Assembly: GCA_036381595.1 (NCBI GenBank)
Contig: DASVCN010000034.1
Span: forward strand, 1-64,000
Length of the DNA: 64,000 nucleotides
Origin: Trueperaceae bacterium
Lineage (GTDB): Bacteria > Deinococcota > Deinococci > Deinococcales > Trueperaceae
Direction: 5' to 3'
Both the position numbers and the translations under genes were made by a program. The notes beneath the pieces are model-generated. The model saw only the letters and a program-made list of their open reading frames with translations. It made no database searches and was not told the DNA's origin. Each line of letters begins with the position of its first letter. Within the stretch, counting starts at the first letter, position 1. This document shows, piece after piece, positions 35,559 through 44,261 of this stretch.

Positions 35559-35759
35559 ACCCGGGCTGGCTCCCTGAGGTCACGCCCTGGAGGTCTCCCT
35601 GAACGCTGCGGACGCTCGCTGCTCGCGCGCAGCGCCCCGTCGCCGTCGGGAACCACCAACATCGCGGAGACGTCCCCGACCCAAGTAAGGGTACGTGTGG
35701 ATCGCCGGTTCCTCCTGGGCAATGGTCGCGCTTCACGTGCTCCACGCTCGCGGAACCCT

Positions 35760-35765
35760 TAGAAT
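35760..35765 (+). promoter_or_regulatory. -10 box TAGAAT, leaderless Crp/Fnr mRNA
   Basis: TAGAAT ends 6 bases before ATG 35772; no Shine-Dalgarno. Confidence 0.55.
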
Positions 35766-35771
35766 GCAGCC

Positions 35772-36428
35772 ATGACGCCAACCGTCGACGGCAGCATCGG
35801 CGCCAGCAGCTTCTCTCCGCCTCCGGCGCAGCGTGACTCCGGCTGGGGTCGGCGTGAGCTGGGGAGGGGCGAGGCGCTATACCGGGCGGGGGACGTCGGC
35901 GGCCTCGTCTACCGGATCGAGGAGGGGCTGCTGAAGCTGGTGATCGACGGACCCGGCGGCAGGGAGCGGATCCTCTCGTTAGCAGGTCCGGGCGACCTCA
36001 TCGGGAGCATCGGCCCGCTGGAGCAGAGCTTCCGGGAGACGGCCGAGAGCCTCAGCCAGGCGCGCGTGAGCGCCCTCCCGCTCACCGAGTTCATGGTCGA
36101 CTCGAGCGAGGAGCTCCTGGCAGCAGCCGCGAAGAGGCTCGACCACCTGCGGGTGACTCTCGAGGAGTCCGAGCTGCCGGTCGCGATGCGGGTAGCGCGC
36201 ATCCTCCTGAGGCTGGGCTGCCGCTTCGGACACCGGAGCGACGACGGTTGGATCCGCCTGACGCTACCGCTGACCCACGACCACCTGGCCGCCATGGCGG
36301 GAGCAGCTCGCGAGACGACCAGCACCGCGCTCGGCGAGATCCGCAAGGCCGGGTTGCTGGAAGGGACGCGCGGCCGCTACTACTTCGAGCCGGCGCGGCT
36401 CGAGAGCTTCGTACACGAACTCAGCTAA
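35772..36428 (+). CDS. Crp/Fnr family transcriptional regulator
   Basis: 218 residues. N-terminal cyclic-nucleotide-binding-like beta roll (LGRGEALYRAGDVGGLVYRIEEGLLKLV; key YRAGD, G-x2-VY; then DLIGSIGPL), dimer helix, and C-terminal Crp helix-turn-helix LTHDHLAAMAGAARETTSTALGEIRKAGLL. No Cys cluster for an FeS centre, and the cAMP-contact RxS/T motif is not evident, so its signal is unknown. Leaderless start. A CRP-like palindrome upstream suggests autoregulation. Confidence 0.9.
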   Translation: MTPTVDGSIGASSFSPPPAQRDSGWGRRELGRGEALYRAGDVGGLVYRIEEGLLKLVIDGPGGRERILSLAGPGDLIGSIGPLEQSFRETAESLSQARVSALPLTEFMVDSSEELLAAAAKRLDHLRVTLEESELPVAMRVARILLRLGCRFGHRSDDGWIRLTLPLTHDHLAAMAGAARETTSTALGEIRKAGLLEGTRGRYYFEPARLESFVHELS

Positions 36429-36461
36429 GAGCGGCGCCTGGCGCTGCTTGCCCGGTCGGCC

Positions 36462-36788
36462 TCAGCCACGCTCCTCTTCGAAGAACGGCAGGACGTATTC
36501 GCGCAGGAACTCGGCGGCCGTCAGCTGGGGCGCCTCCTCCTCGTCGCCGAGGACGGTCTGCGAGGCCTTGGCGTAGATCTCCTCGACCCCGGCCAGGTAC
36601 TCGTCGGTGTAGTGCTGCCGCCACTCCTCATAGGTTTCGGGCACGATGTCGCCGAAGAACTCGGCGTCGAACTCCTCGCGCGGCAGCTTGCCGGCGTCGC
36701 GGCAGCTTTCGACCATCTCCACCCAGCCTGCGAGCAGGTCCAGCAGGGCGGTCTCCCGGTCCTCGAATAGTTGCTTGCCTGTCGCCAC
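36462..36788 (-). CDS. hypothetical acidic protein (108 aa)
   Basis: Soluble, acidic, helical: KQLFEDRETALLDLLAGW at the N-terminus, EEFDAEFFGDIVPETYEEW in the middle, FLREYVLPFFEEERG at the end. No family recognised. GTG 36788 has GGAGGGAG 4 bases upstream; the longer frame to 36815 lacks a ribosome site. Between the Crp-like regulator (convergent) and the Sco1-like gene. Confidence 0.65.
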   Translation of the reverse strand: MATGKQLFEDRETALLDLLAGWVEMVESCRDAGKLPREEFDAEFFGDIVPETYEEWRQHYTDEYLAGVEEIYAKASQTVLGDEEEAPQLTAAEFLREYVLPFFEEERG

Positions 36789-36859
36789 TGGACTCCCTCC
36801 ACTCGACGAACTCACGCTGCTGCGGTTCGGCCCGGTGCGCCGTCCGCAGGCTCGGGAGT

Positions 36860-37450
36860 TCAGGATCTGCCGAGCAACGACCTCAGGTCGGCCTCGAGAT
36901 ACGCCTGGTTCGCCTCGTTATAGATCCGGCTGAACCGACCCCGGGGGTCCACCAGCAGCACCTGGCTGCTGTGCATGATGACCCCGTGCCCGTCGCCGTG
37001 GTGTCCGATGTAGAACCGCTCGGCCGCTGCATCCAGGGCAGCCTCACTACCGCCCAATCCCTGGAAGGCGGGATGGAAGCTGCTGGCGTACTCGTCCACG
37101 ACCTTGGGCGAGTCCCTGTCCGGATCGACGGTGATCATCACCACCTGCAGATCATCCGGCTCCCCCAGATCGCGGTAGATCGTGGAGAGCCGCGCCATGG
37201 TAAGTGGGCAAACATCGGGGCAGTTGGTGTAGCCGAAGAAGACGAGCAGGTGTTCGCCGCGATAGTCGCCCAAGTTGACGGGCTCTCCGCCGGCGGCGAC
37301 TAGGCTCACGTCTGCGACCGAGGGGGCCGCCTCGACCGCGGTTCCGTGTAGGTCGGGGGCGCCCCTGGCGATGACTCCCAGAGAGTACGCGGCCACGCCC
37401 AGCGCGACCAGCAGGACGGCAGCGGCTGCGATGATGACGGGTCTTCTCAC
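36860..37450 (-). CDS. SCO1/SenC family copper-chaperone-like protein
   Basis: 196 residues. N-terminal membrane anchor RRPVIIAAAAVLLVALGVAAYS, then a thioredoxin fold outside the membrane with copper-binding CPDVC (in VFFGYTNCPDVCPLTMARL) and distant His in GVIMHSSQVLLVD; TVDPDRDSP is the usual SCO block. Delivers or reduces copper for cytochrome c oxidase CuA, or acts as a thiol reductase. GTG 37450 is chosen because TATACT ends 7 bases upstream, giving a leaderless mRNA; the open frame extends to 37522. Confidence 0.92.
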   Translation of the reverse strand: MRRPVIIAAAAVLLVALGVAAYSLGVIARGAPDLHGTAVEAAPSVADVSLVAAGGEPVNLGDYRGEHLLVFFGYTNCPDVCPLTMARLSTIYRDLGEPDDLQVVMITVDPDRDSPKVVDEYASSFHPAFQGLGGSEAALDAAAERFYIGHHGDGHGVIMHSSQVLLVDPRGRFSRIYNEANQAYLEADLRSLLGRS

Positions 37451-37457
37451 GACGGTC

Positions 37458-37463
37458 AGTATA
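37458..37463 (-). promoter_or_regulatory. -10 box TATACT, leaderless Sco1 mRNA
   Basis: TATACT on the minus strand, 7 bases before GTG 37450. Confidence 0.6.
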
Positions 37464-37538
37464 AGGGCCCTCCCCACGTGTGCCTGCCCGCCACGGAACG
37501 TTCCGGGCGGGCAGTTGACCATGGTAGTCGGGTGCGAC

Positions 37539-38339
37539 TCAGTCCAGGGCGGCGTAGGTTATCGGGGCGTCGGAGTAGACCTCGACCGACTCGACCCAGA
37601 GGACCTCGCACGACCCGTCACCGGTGTCGGTGCGCTTCGTCGAAGAGGTCCAGGTCCAGCCGTCGTTGGCGCTGACCTCGACGAGGTAGCCACGGAGTCG
37701 GACGATGTCGCCCGGCTGAACGGCCTGGAGTTGCGCCGCCACCTGAGGGTTGGCCGGAAGCAGGTGGGTGTTGGCGCTGTTGGCGATGACCTCTTCTGCG
37801 CGGACCGGAGCGTTGCGCCAGCGCACGAAGTACCAGCGGTTGCGCTGCGAGACGTTGAGGCTCTCGAGCAGGCCGCGGTCGGCCATGGGACCCCAGCCCA
37901 GAGCGAAGTCTATGGGCGAGACTTCCGCCTCGCGCTTCGCGCTGTAGCCGTGGGTGCTGAGCACGCGGGCGGTCACGTCGTACTGGGCCAGAGGATCGAC
38001 CCGGTACTCGCCCACGCGCCAGCTGCTGACGCCGGCCGCCGGAGACTGATCGGGGACGACGCTAATCTCGGGCTTGAGCGGGAGTTCGGCGTTCGCCTTC
38101 GCCAGCATCGTGAAGACGATCAGGCTGGCTGCCAGGAAGGCGAAGAGCCGGACTGCCGAGCCGAATGACTGGCCGGGGTTCGCGGAGGCCGCGAGAGTGG
38201 GGGCTTCGGTGTTCGCAGGGAGGCGCCGCGCGGGCGAGAAGTCGTTGCTGGTGAAGGAGTCGCTGCCTGTGATAACGCGTCCAGGACGCGCTGTACCACC
38301 ATTGGGGGCGGATGGATGATACAAATGATGTTCCATCAC
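37539..38339 (-). CDS. membrane-anchored hypothetical protein
   Basis: 266 residues, family not recognised. Cytoplasmic N-terminus of about 60 residues, one TM segment (LFAFLAASLIVFTMLAKA), and an extracytoplasmic domain of about 180 residues with conserved-looking VSPIDFALGWGPMADRGLL, QRNRWYFVRW, SANTHLLPAN and VQPGDIVRLRGYLVEV, ending in WVESVEVY. The last part resembles a small beta-barrel; one Cys (GSCEVLWV). Similar proteins in other phyla are seen as stand-alone unknowns. Start could be ATG 38339 or the next codon. Confidence 0.7.
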   Translation of the reverse strand: MMEHHLYHPSAPNGGTARPGRVITGSDSFTSNDFSPARRLPANTEAPTLAASANPGQSFGSAVRLFAFLAASLIVFTMLAKANAELPLKPEISVVPDQSPAAGVSSWRVGEYRVDPLAQYDVTARVLSTHGYSAKREAEVSPIDFALGWGPMADRGLLESLNVSQRNRWYFVRWRNAPVRAEEVIANSANTHLLPANPQVAAQLQAVQPGDIVRLRGYLVEVSANDGWTWTSSTKRTDTGDGSCEVLWVESVEVYSDAPITYAALD

Positions 38340-38424
38340 AGATGCACAAGTTAAGGGTGCTCGGATGGAACTCAGGTGGAATTTTCAACCCGCCGGCGAC
38401 GGGTGAGATATTTCGCTACTCCTT

Positions 38425-38559
38425 CAGGTGCTACGCTGGCTCAGGTGCTGCCCTGGCTCAAGTGCTGCCCTCGCTCAGGTGCTGCGCTGGCGCAGGTGCT
38501 GCCCTGGCTCAAGTGGTGCCCTCGCTCAGGTGCTGCGCTGACTCAGGTGCTGCGCTGGC

Positions 38560-38577
<18 letters not shown>
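38425..38577. repeat. 17-bp tandem repeat, nine units
   Basis: Unit CAGGTGCTGCGCTGGCT; starts at 38425, 38442, 38459, 38476, 38493, 38510, 38527, 38544 and 38561 without a single length change. The last unit overlaps the stop codon of the FeS oxidoreductase. The unit is not a multiple of 3. Confidence 0.85.
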
Positions 38578-40737
<2,160 letters not shown>

Positions 40738-40906
40738 GCAGACCTCCGTGCGGCAGCGGCTGGCGCGAACCGCGGCTGGCTGGCTGGCTAGTACTCGCGC
40801 CACGATGACGATTTCTGCTGCCCCAGCCAGTGTAGCCCGCTGCCCGCCCCAATTCAGTGGAAGGAGGTGCCCGCGGGGTGTGCCAGGCGCGAGGTGCGCC
40901 AGCCAC

Positions 40907-40936
40907 TCGACAGCAGCCGCGGCCGGGGCGTACACT
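40907..40936 (+). promoter_or_regulatory. promoter of a candidate small RNA
   Basis: -35 TCGACA (40907-40912) and -10 TACACT (40931-40936), 18-bp spacer; start near 40943. Confidence 0.5.
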
Positions 40937-40942
40937 ACCGGC

Positions 40943-41102
40943 ACCACGGGAAGGAGGTGGTCCTGATAAATACGAGTTATATGACCAGTGGAGGTGCCCG
41001 TCGAGGGTAGCTGGTAACGCCTCCTCTGAGACGGGACCAGAGTTCCTCTCAGTCCAAGGCGGGTAACCGATACAACCCCCGGTTTCGACCGGGGGTTCTT
41101 CT
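40943..41102 (+). ncRNA. candidate structured small RNA or orphan leader, about 155 nt
   Basis: Bounded by a promoter and an intrinsic terminator with no long ORF. Stems: GGAGGTG/CGCCTCC (40990-40996 with 41018-41024), CTGAGA/TCTCAG (41026-41031 with 41047-41052) and CCCGTC/GACGGG (40997-41002 with 41030-41035); the last two share bases, so they are alternative pairings as in switches. A strong AAGGAGGTGG (40951-40960) and a 9-codon frame MTSGGARRG (40981-41010) lie at the 5' side. It does not match SRP, tmRNA, T-box, TPP, SAM, cobalamin or glycine consensus by eye. No downstream gene reads on within 320 bases. Confidence 0.5.
41074..41100 (+). terminator. intrinsic terminator
   Basis: AACCCCCGGT-TTCG-ACCGGGGGTT, 10-bp perfect stem with a UUCG-type tetraloop, then CTTCTATT. 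Confidence 0.8.
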
Positions 41103-41103
41103 A

Positions 41104-41290
41104 TTGCCGCGAGTTCCCGGCTTTTGCCGCGAGTTCCCGGTTCTTGCCGAGAAGCTCCCTGTTCCTGCCGAAAAGTTCCCGGTTCGTGCCGGAAGGTTCC
41201 CGGTTCCTGCCCGGAAGAACAAAGCATTCGCCGAGCATCCCCTGGCTTTCGCCTGAGAACGCCTCAGTTCTTGCCCAAGAATTCTCCGAG
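41104..41290. repeat. 20/21-bp tandem repeat, about eight units
   Basis: Core TGCCGxGAGTTCCCGG. Starts at 41105, 41125, 41145, 41166, 41187 and 41208, then diverged units near 41228, 41249 and 41272. Begins right after the terminator and fades towards the GAF-GGDEF promoter. Confidence 0.8.
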
Positions 41291-41408
41291 TACGGTCCGA
41301 CCCGGCCATAATCGCGTTACTCTTAGGAAAGTCCTTCGATACTGGAGCAGGGTCGGATTGTCCATGAAAAATGCGTCATTCTCCCAGACATTGCAACCTC
41401 CGACACAG

Positions 41409-41414
41409 TAGACT
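41409..41414 (+). promoter_or_regulatory. -10 box TAGACT, leaderless start
   Basis: TAGACT ends 8 bases before ATG 41423; no Shine-Dalgarno. Confidence 0.5.
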
Positions 41415-41422
41415 GTGAGCGA

Positions 41423-42466
41423 ATGGCCGTGAACACCGCCAACGTTCCCCCTGCCGTTCCCGAGGCCCTCTGGACCCTCTGCCTCTATCTGAACGAGCGG
41501 AGACGCCTGCTGGAGCAGCTCGAGCAGGTGGCGCGTTGCGCGGCCGAACTCACCGCCAGCGATCACGCCGACATCACCCTTTTCGACGCCACCCTCAGGC
41601 GTTTCATCCCCCTGCGCAGCACCCAGGTGTTCATCCATCAGGGCGAACCCGATGCTGCCGCGAAGGTCCGCGAGACGAAGCGGCCGGTCATCGTTCCCGA
41701 TCTGAACTTCTCTGCGAGCGATGAAGACCTTGCCCTCTTCAACCGCGACATCGCTTCATATCTGGCGGTTCCGGTGATGGATGGAGCGCGTGTTGACGCC
41801 GCACTGGTGGTATTCAGCAGGGAGGCGCGCAACTACGACTCGGGCGAGCAGCAGACGCTCGAAGGGCTGGCCGCCCTGGCGGCCGTCGCGCTGAAGCAGA
41901 AGCGACTGTCGTTGGGCCTCGAAGACGCCAGCCGCACCCTGCTGAAACTATCGCTCAGCGACCCCTACACGGGGATAGCGACCCGCAAGCAGTTCGATCA
42001 GATGCTGCAGCACGAGTGGAACCGGGCCATCTCCGAGGGGCTCTCCATCTCGCTCCTCCAGCTCGAGATCGACGGGATCGACGACGACGGCAATGCGCGA
42101 CCCCACAGCGGGGCCCAGGAGGCCTTGTCACGGGCCGCCCGCACACTGCGCGCCGCCCTCTACCGAGCCGGAGATTCGATCGCTTTGCTCGGTGACGGCA
42201 GGTTGGCCGTGATAATGCCCGACACCGACCAGACCGGAGCCGTGGCCATCGCCCGCCGGCTGCAACGCGACGTGGCTGGCTACGCGCTCAACAGCGACGA
42301 GGAGCCGCTCACCCTATCGATAGGGATCAGCTCGTTCGACACGCTTCAATTGCAGAGGGGCGTGTTCGGCACGCCCGAGAAGCTCGTGCGTCAGGCCGCG
42401 GCCGCGCTGGAGCAGGCCAAACGGGCCGGCGGCAATCAGCTGAAGCTCGTCGAACTCGCCGACTGA
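41423..42466 (+). CDS. GAF domain protein with degenerate GGDEF domain
   Basis: 347 residues. Coiled N-terminal segment, GAF domain about residues 15-170 (LTASDHADITLFDA, AAVALKQKRL), then a GGDEF-fold domain (DPYTGIATRKQFDQMLQHEWNRA; LLQLEIDGI). The active-site loop reads LLGDGRLAVIMP where RxGGDEFAVLLP is expected: GGDEF and the preceding Arg are changed, so diguanylate cyclase activity is unlikely; a regulatory or binding role is possible. No TM segment. Alone between the small RNA and bioY. Confidence 0.85.
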   Translation: MAVNTANVPPAVPEALWTLCLYLNERRRLLEQLEQVARCAAELTASDHADITLFDATLRRFIPLRSTQVFIHQGEPDAAAKVRETKRPVIVPDLNFSASDEDLALFNRDIASYLAVPVMDGARVDAALVVFSREARNYDSGEQQTLEGLAALAAVALKQKRLSLGLEDASRTLLKLSLSDPYTGIATRKQFDQMLQHEWNRAISEGLSISLLQLEIDGIDDDGNARPHSGAQEALSRAARTLRAALYRAGDSIALLGDGRLAVIMPDTDQTGAVAIARRLQRDVAGYALNSDEEPLTLSIGISSFDTLQLQRGVFGTPEKLVRQAAAALEQAKRAGGNQLKLVELAD

Positions 42467-42507
42467 GGGTCTGGCTCCGCACTACCGGGCCAGCTGAATC
42501 GACCAGC

Positions 42508-43086
42508 TCAACGCCGGCCGATGAACCTCCAGGCGGTAGGCAGCAGCGCGACCGCAACTAGCAACTTGATGAGGTCCCCCGCCAGGAACGGCCACAGCCC
42601 CCATGCGAGGGTGGTGGCGAAGTCGGGAGCGAAGCGAGACAACCACAGCAACCCGAAGGCGTAGATGATCACGTTCCCGATCACCATCGCGCCGGCCATC
42701 GCCCGGTAGGAGCGATCCCAGCCGCGTTGAGCCAGGTAGCCCACCACGAGCGCGGCCGGCAGGAAACCGATCAGGTAACCGCCGGTGGTGCCCGCGAGGA
42801 ACGACCAGCCCGAGCCGCCTCCCGAGAAGACCGCCAGGCCCAGCCCCCCTGCCAACAGGTAGGCGACCATGGTGAGCGAGCCGAGACCAGCTCCGTAAGC
42901 AGCCCCGATGAGCAGGACGCCGAGGGTCTGGCCTGTCACCGGAACCGCGCCGATCTCGAACCGCAGTTGCGCCAGGGCCGCCAGCAAGGCGACGCCGATG
43001 ATCACCTGCAGCGCCACTCGCAGGGTGTCGCTGCGAACCGGAACCAGGCGCTCGATGATTGGTTGATGCAGGATTCCGCTCGTCAT
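42508..43086 (-). CDS. bioY: biotin transporter substrate-binding subunit BioY
   Basis: 192 residues, six TM helices. S component of an ECF transporter for biotin. Typical: VPVTGQTLGVLLIGAAYGAGLGSLTMVAYLLAGGLGLAVFSGGGSGW (key VPVTxQTL, G-LG) and FLAGTTGGYLIGFLPAALVVGYL. No bioM/bioN or ECF module is adjacent, so it works alone or with a shared module. ATG 43086 has GGGAGGT upstream and TATACT at 43114-43119 (minus strand). Confidence 0.94.
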   Translation of the reverse strand: MTSGILHQPIIERLVPVRSDTLRVALQVIIGVALLAALAQLRFEIGAVPVTGQTLGVLLIGAAYGAGLGSLTMVAYLLAGGLGLAVFSGGGSGWSFLAGTTGGYLIGFLPAALVVGYLAQRGWDRSYRAMAGAMVIGNVIIYAFGLLWLSRFAPDFATTLAWGLWPFLAGDLIKLLVAVALLPTAWRFIGRR

Positions 43087-43113
43087 ATCTACCTCCCGGA
43101 TATTCGTCGGCGC

Positions 43114-43119
43114 AGTATA
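43114..43119 (-). promoter_or_regulatory. -10 box TATACT of bioY
   Basis: TATACT on the minus strand 27 bases before the bioY ATG; short leader with a Shine-Dalgarno. Confidence 0.5.
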
Positions 43120-43254
43120 CCGGCAGGGCGCCGCTTTGCGGGGGAGTGAACCGCGGTTCGCGACAGATCGGAGGCCCGTCCAGCAGGGGGTCGTCAACGC
43201 CGTTGCGGACCTCGGTCCAACCTACCGGGGTCCCGTACCCCCCCCGAAACCAGG

Positions 43255-43406
43255 TACGAACACGTTTGCATGCGCAGAACGGCTCCAGGACGCGAATCCG
43301 ACGCGGCACCGACGATTGCCCAGGTCGATCCACCAACTGGCGGTAGCAGACTTTACACTTCAGGGACGCGATCGAGCGCCACGGTCCCTATGCAAACGTA
43401 TTCGTA
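43255..43406. repeat. 152-bp element bounded by 17-bp inverted repeats
   Basis: TACGAACACGTTTGCAT (43255-43271) and ATGCAAACGTATTCGTA (43390-43406) are inverted repeats with one mismatch. The interior is non-coding. May be a miniature inverted-repeat element or two operators that loop. Confidence 0.55.
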
Positions 43407-43458
43407 GGGAGCCGGAAGGGGTGTGCTCCTACGAGCGCGACAGGGCGCTCACCGCAGT

Positions 43459-43540
43459 GCGCGAAGCGACCGCACTTCGGCCCACGACAGCGCGCGAAGG
43501 GGCCCGCTCCTCGGCCCATGACAGGGCGAACGAGCGCGAG
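43459..43540. repeat. 33-bp degenerate tandem repeat, 2.5 units
   Basis: GCGCGAAG at 43459 and 43492 with a GGCGAAC relative at 43525; each unit also has TCGGCCCA and GACAG. Nothing coding in the 43407-43593 gap. Confidence 0.5.
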
Positions 43541-43593
43541 GGGATGCCGACGGCAGGGACGGGCTCGAGCAAGGGAACCCCTTCCCGCCCGCA

Positions 43594-43599
43594 TATACT
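43594..43599 (+). promoter_or_regulatory. -10 box TATACT, leaderless thioesterase mRNA
   Basis: TATACT ends 8 bases before ATG 43608. Confidence 0.6.
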
Positions 43600-43607
43600 G
43601 GCTCCCG

Positions 43608-44111
43608 ATGTCAGAACCGGAACCGGGGCCGCTCGCCTCCGAGTGGGTGGTCACCGTCGACACCGTCTTCCCCCACCACACCAACCCGCTGGGCACGCTC
43701 TTCGGCGGGCGGGTGCTCGAACTGATGGACATCAACGCCTCCATCGCCTGCACCCGCTTCTGCCGTCAGACGGCGGTCACCGCCTCGACCGAACCGATCG
43801 ACTTCCGCAACCCGATCTACGTGGGCGAGATCATCGAGCTGAAGAGCCGAGTGGCCTGGACCGGACGCACCAGCATGATCGTCCGCTGCGAAGTGCACGG
43901 AGAGAACCCGCTCACCGGCGACCGCAGGCTCTGCACCGTCGGGCACATGAACTTCGTCGCGGTCGGAGCGAACGGCCGGCCCACCCCCGTGCCCGGGCTC
44001 AGGGTGGAGACGGAACTCGAGCGGCGCCACTGGCAGACCGCCCAGCGGGTGCGCGACGACATCGACAGACGCCGCTCCCACAAGGGCCATCAGGCGAGCC
44101 AGGGGGATTGA
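43608..44111 (+). CDS. acyl-CoA thioesterase, hotdog fold (YciA/BACH type)
   Basis: 167 residues. PHHTNPLGTLFGGRVLELMDINASIAC is the acyl-CoA thioesterase signature (N-x-G-T-x-F-GG-x-L-x-x-MD, catalytic Asp), followed by VTASTEPIDFRNPIYVGEIIELKSRVAWTGRTSM (key S/T-x-D-F-P/N). Cytoplasmic; hydrolyses acyl-CoA. ATG 43608 chosen for the leaderless promoter and because the hotdog domain starts right there; the frame continues back to 43518. Confidence 0.93.
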   Translation: MSEPEPGPLASEWVVTVDTVFPHHTNPLGTLFGGRVLELMDINASIACTRFCRQTAVTASTEPIDFRNPIYVGEIIELKSRVAWTGRTSMIVRCEVHGENPLTGDRRLCTVGHMNFVAVGANGRPTPVPGLRVETELERRHWQTAQRVRDDIDRRRSHKGHQASQGD

Positions 44112-44145
44112 CGCGAGGGCCCAGAGTAGCTCGGCGACGGGCAAC

Positions 44146-44151
44146 TATAAT
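44146..44151 (+). promoter_or_regulatory. -10 box TATAAT of the transketolase-like gene
   Basis: Perfect TATAAT; the start codon is 110 bases downstream, after an AGGAGGT ribosome site, so the mRNA has a leader of about 104 bases. No -35 seen. Confidence 0.45.
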
Positions 44152-44261
44152 CGCCGAGTGACCGTAACGTCCTGTCCTCGGCGCCGTTCCGCCGTCGACC
44201 GCGACCGTTCCAGCCGGGATCCGGCCACGCCGACCGACCCACCAACCGCCAGGAGGTAGCC

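Noticed and set aside
41071-41100. tRNA T-arm
   Set aside because: GGTTTCGACC resembles a T-loop, but the stem continues for 10 bp, a T-rich tail follows, and no acceptor or anticodon arm can be formed.
40943-41102. T-box, TPP or other known riboswitch
   Set aside because: AGGGTAGCTGGTAACGCC and CTGAGA resemble pieces of T-box and TPP motifs, but the remaining conserved parts and a fitting downstream gene are missing.
41423-42466. Active diguanylate cyclase
   Set aside because: GGDEF motif residues are replaced.
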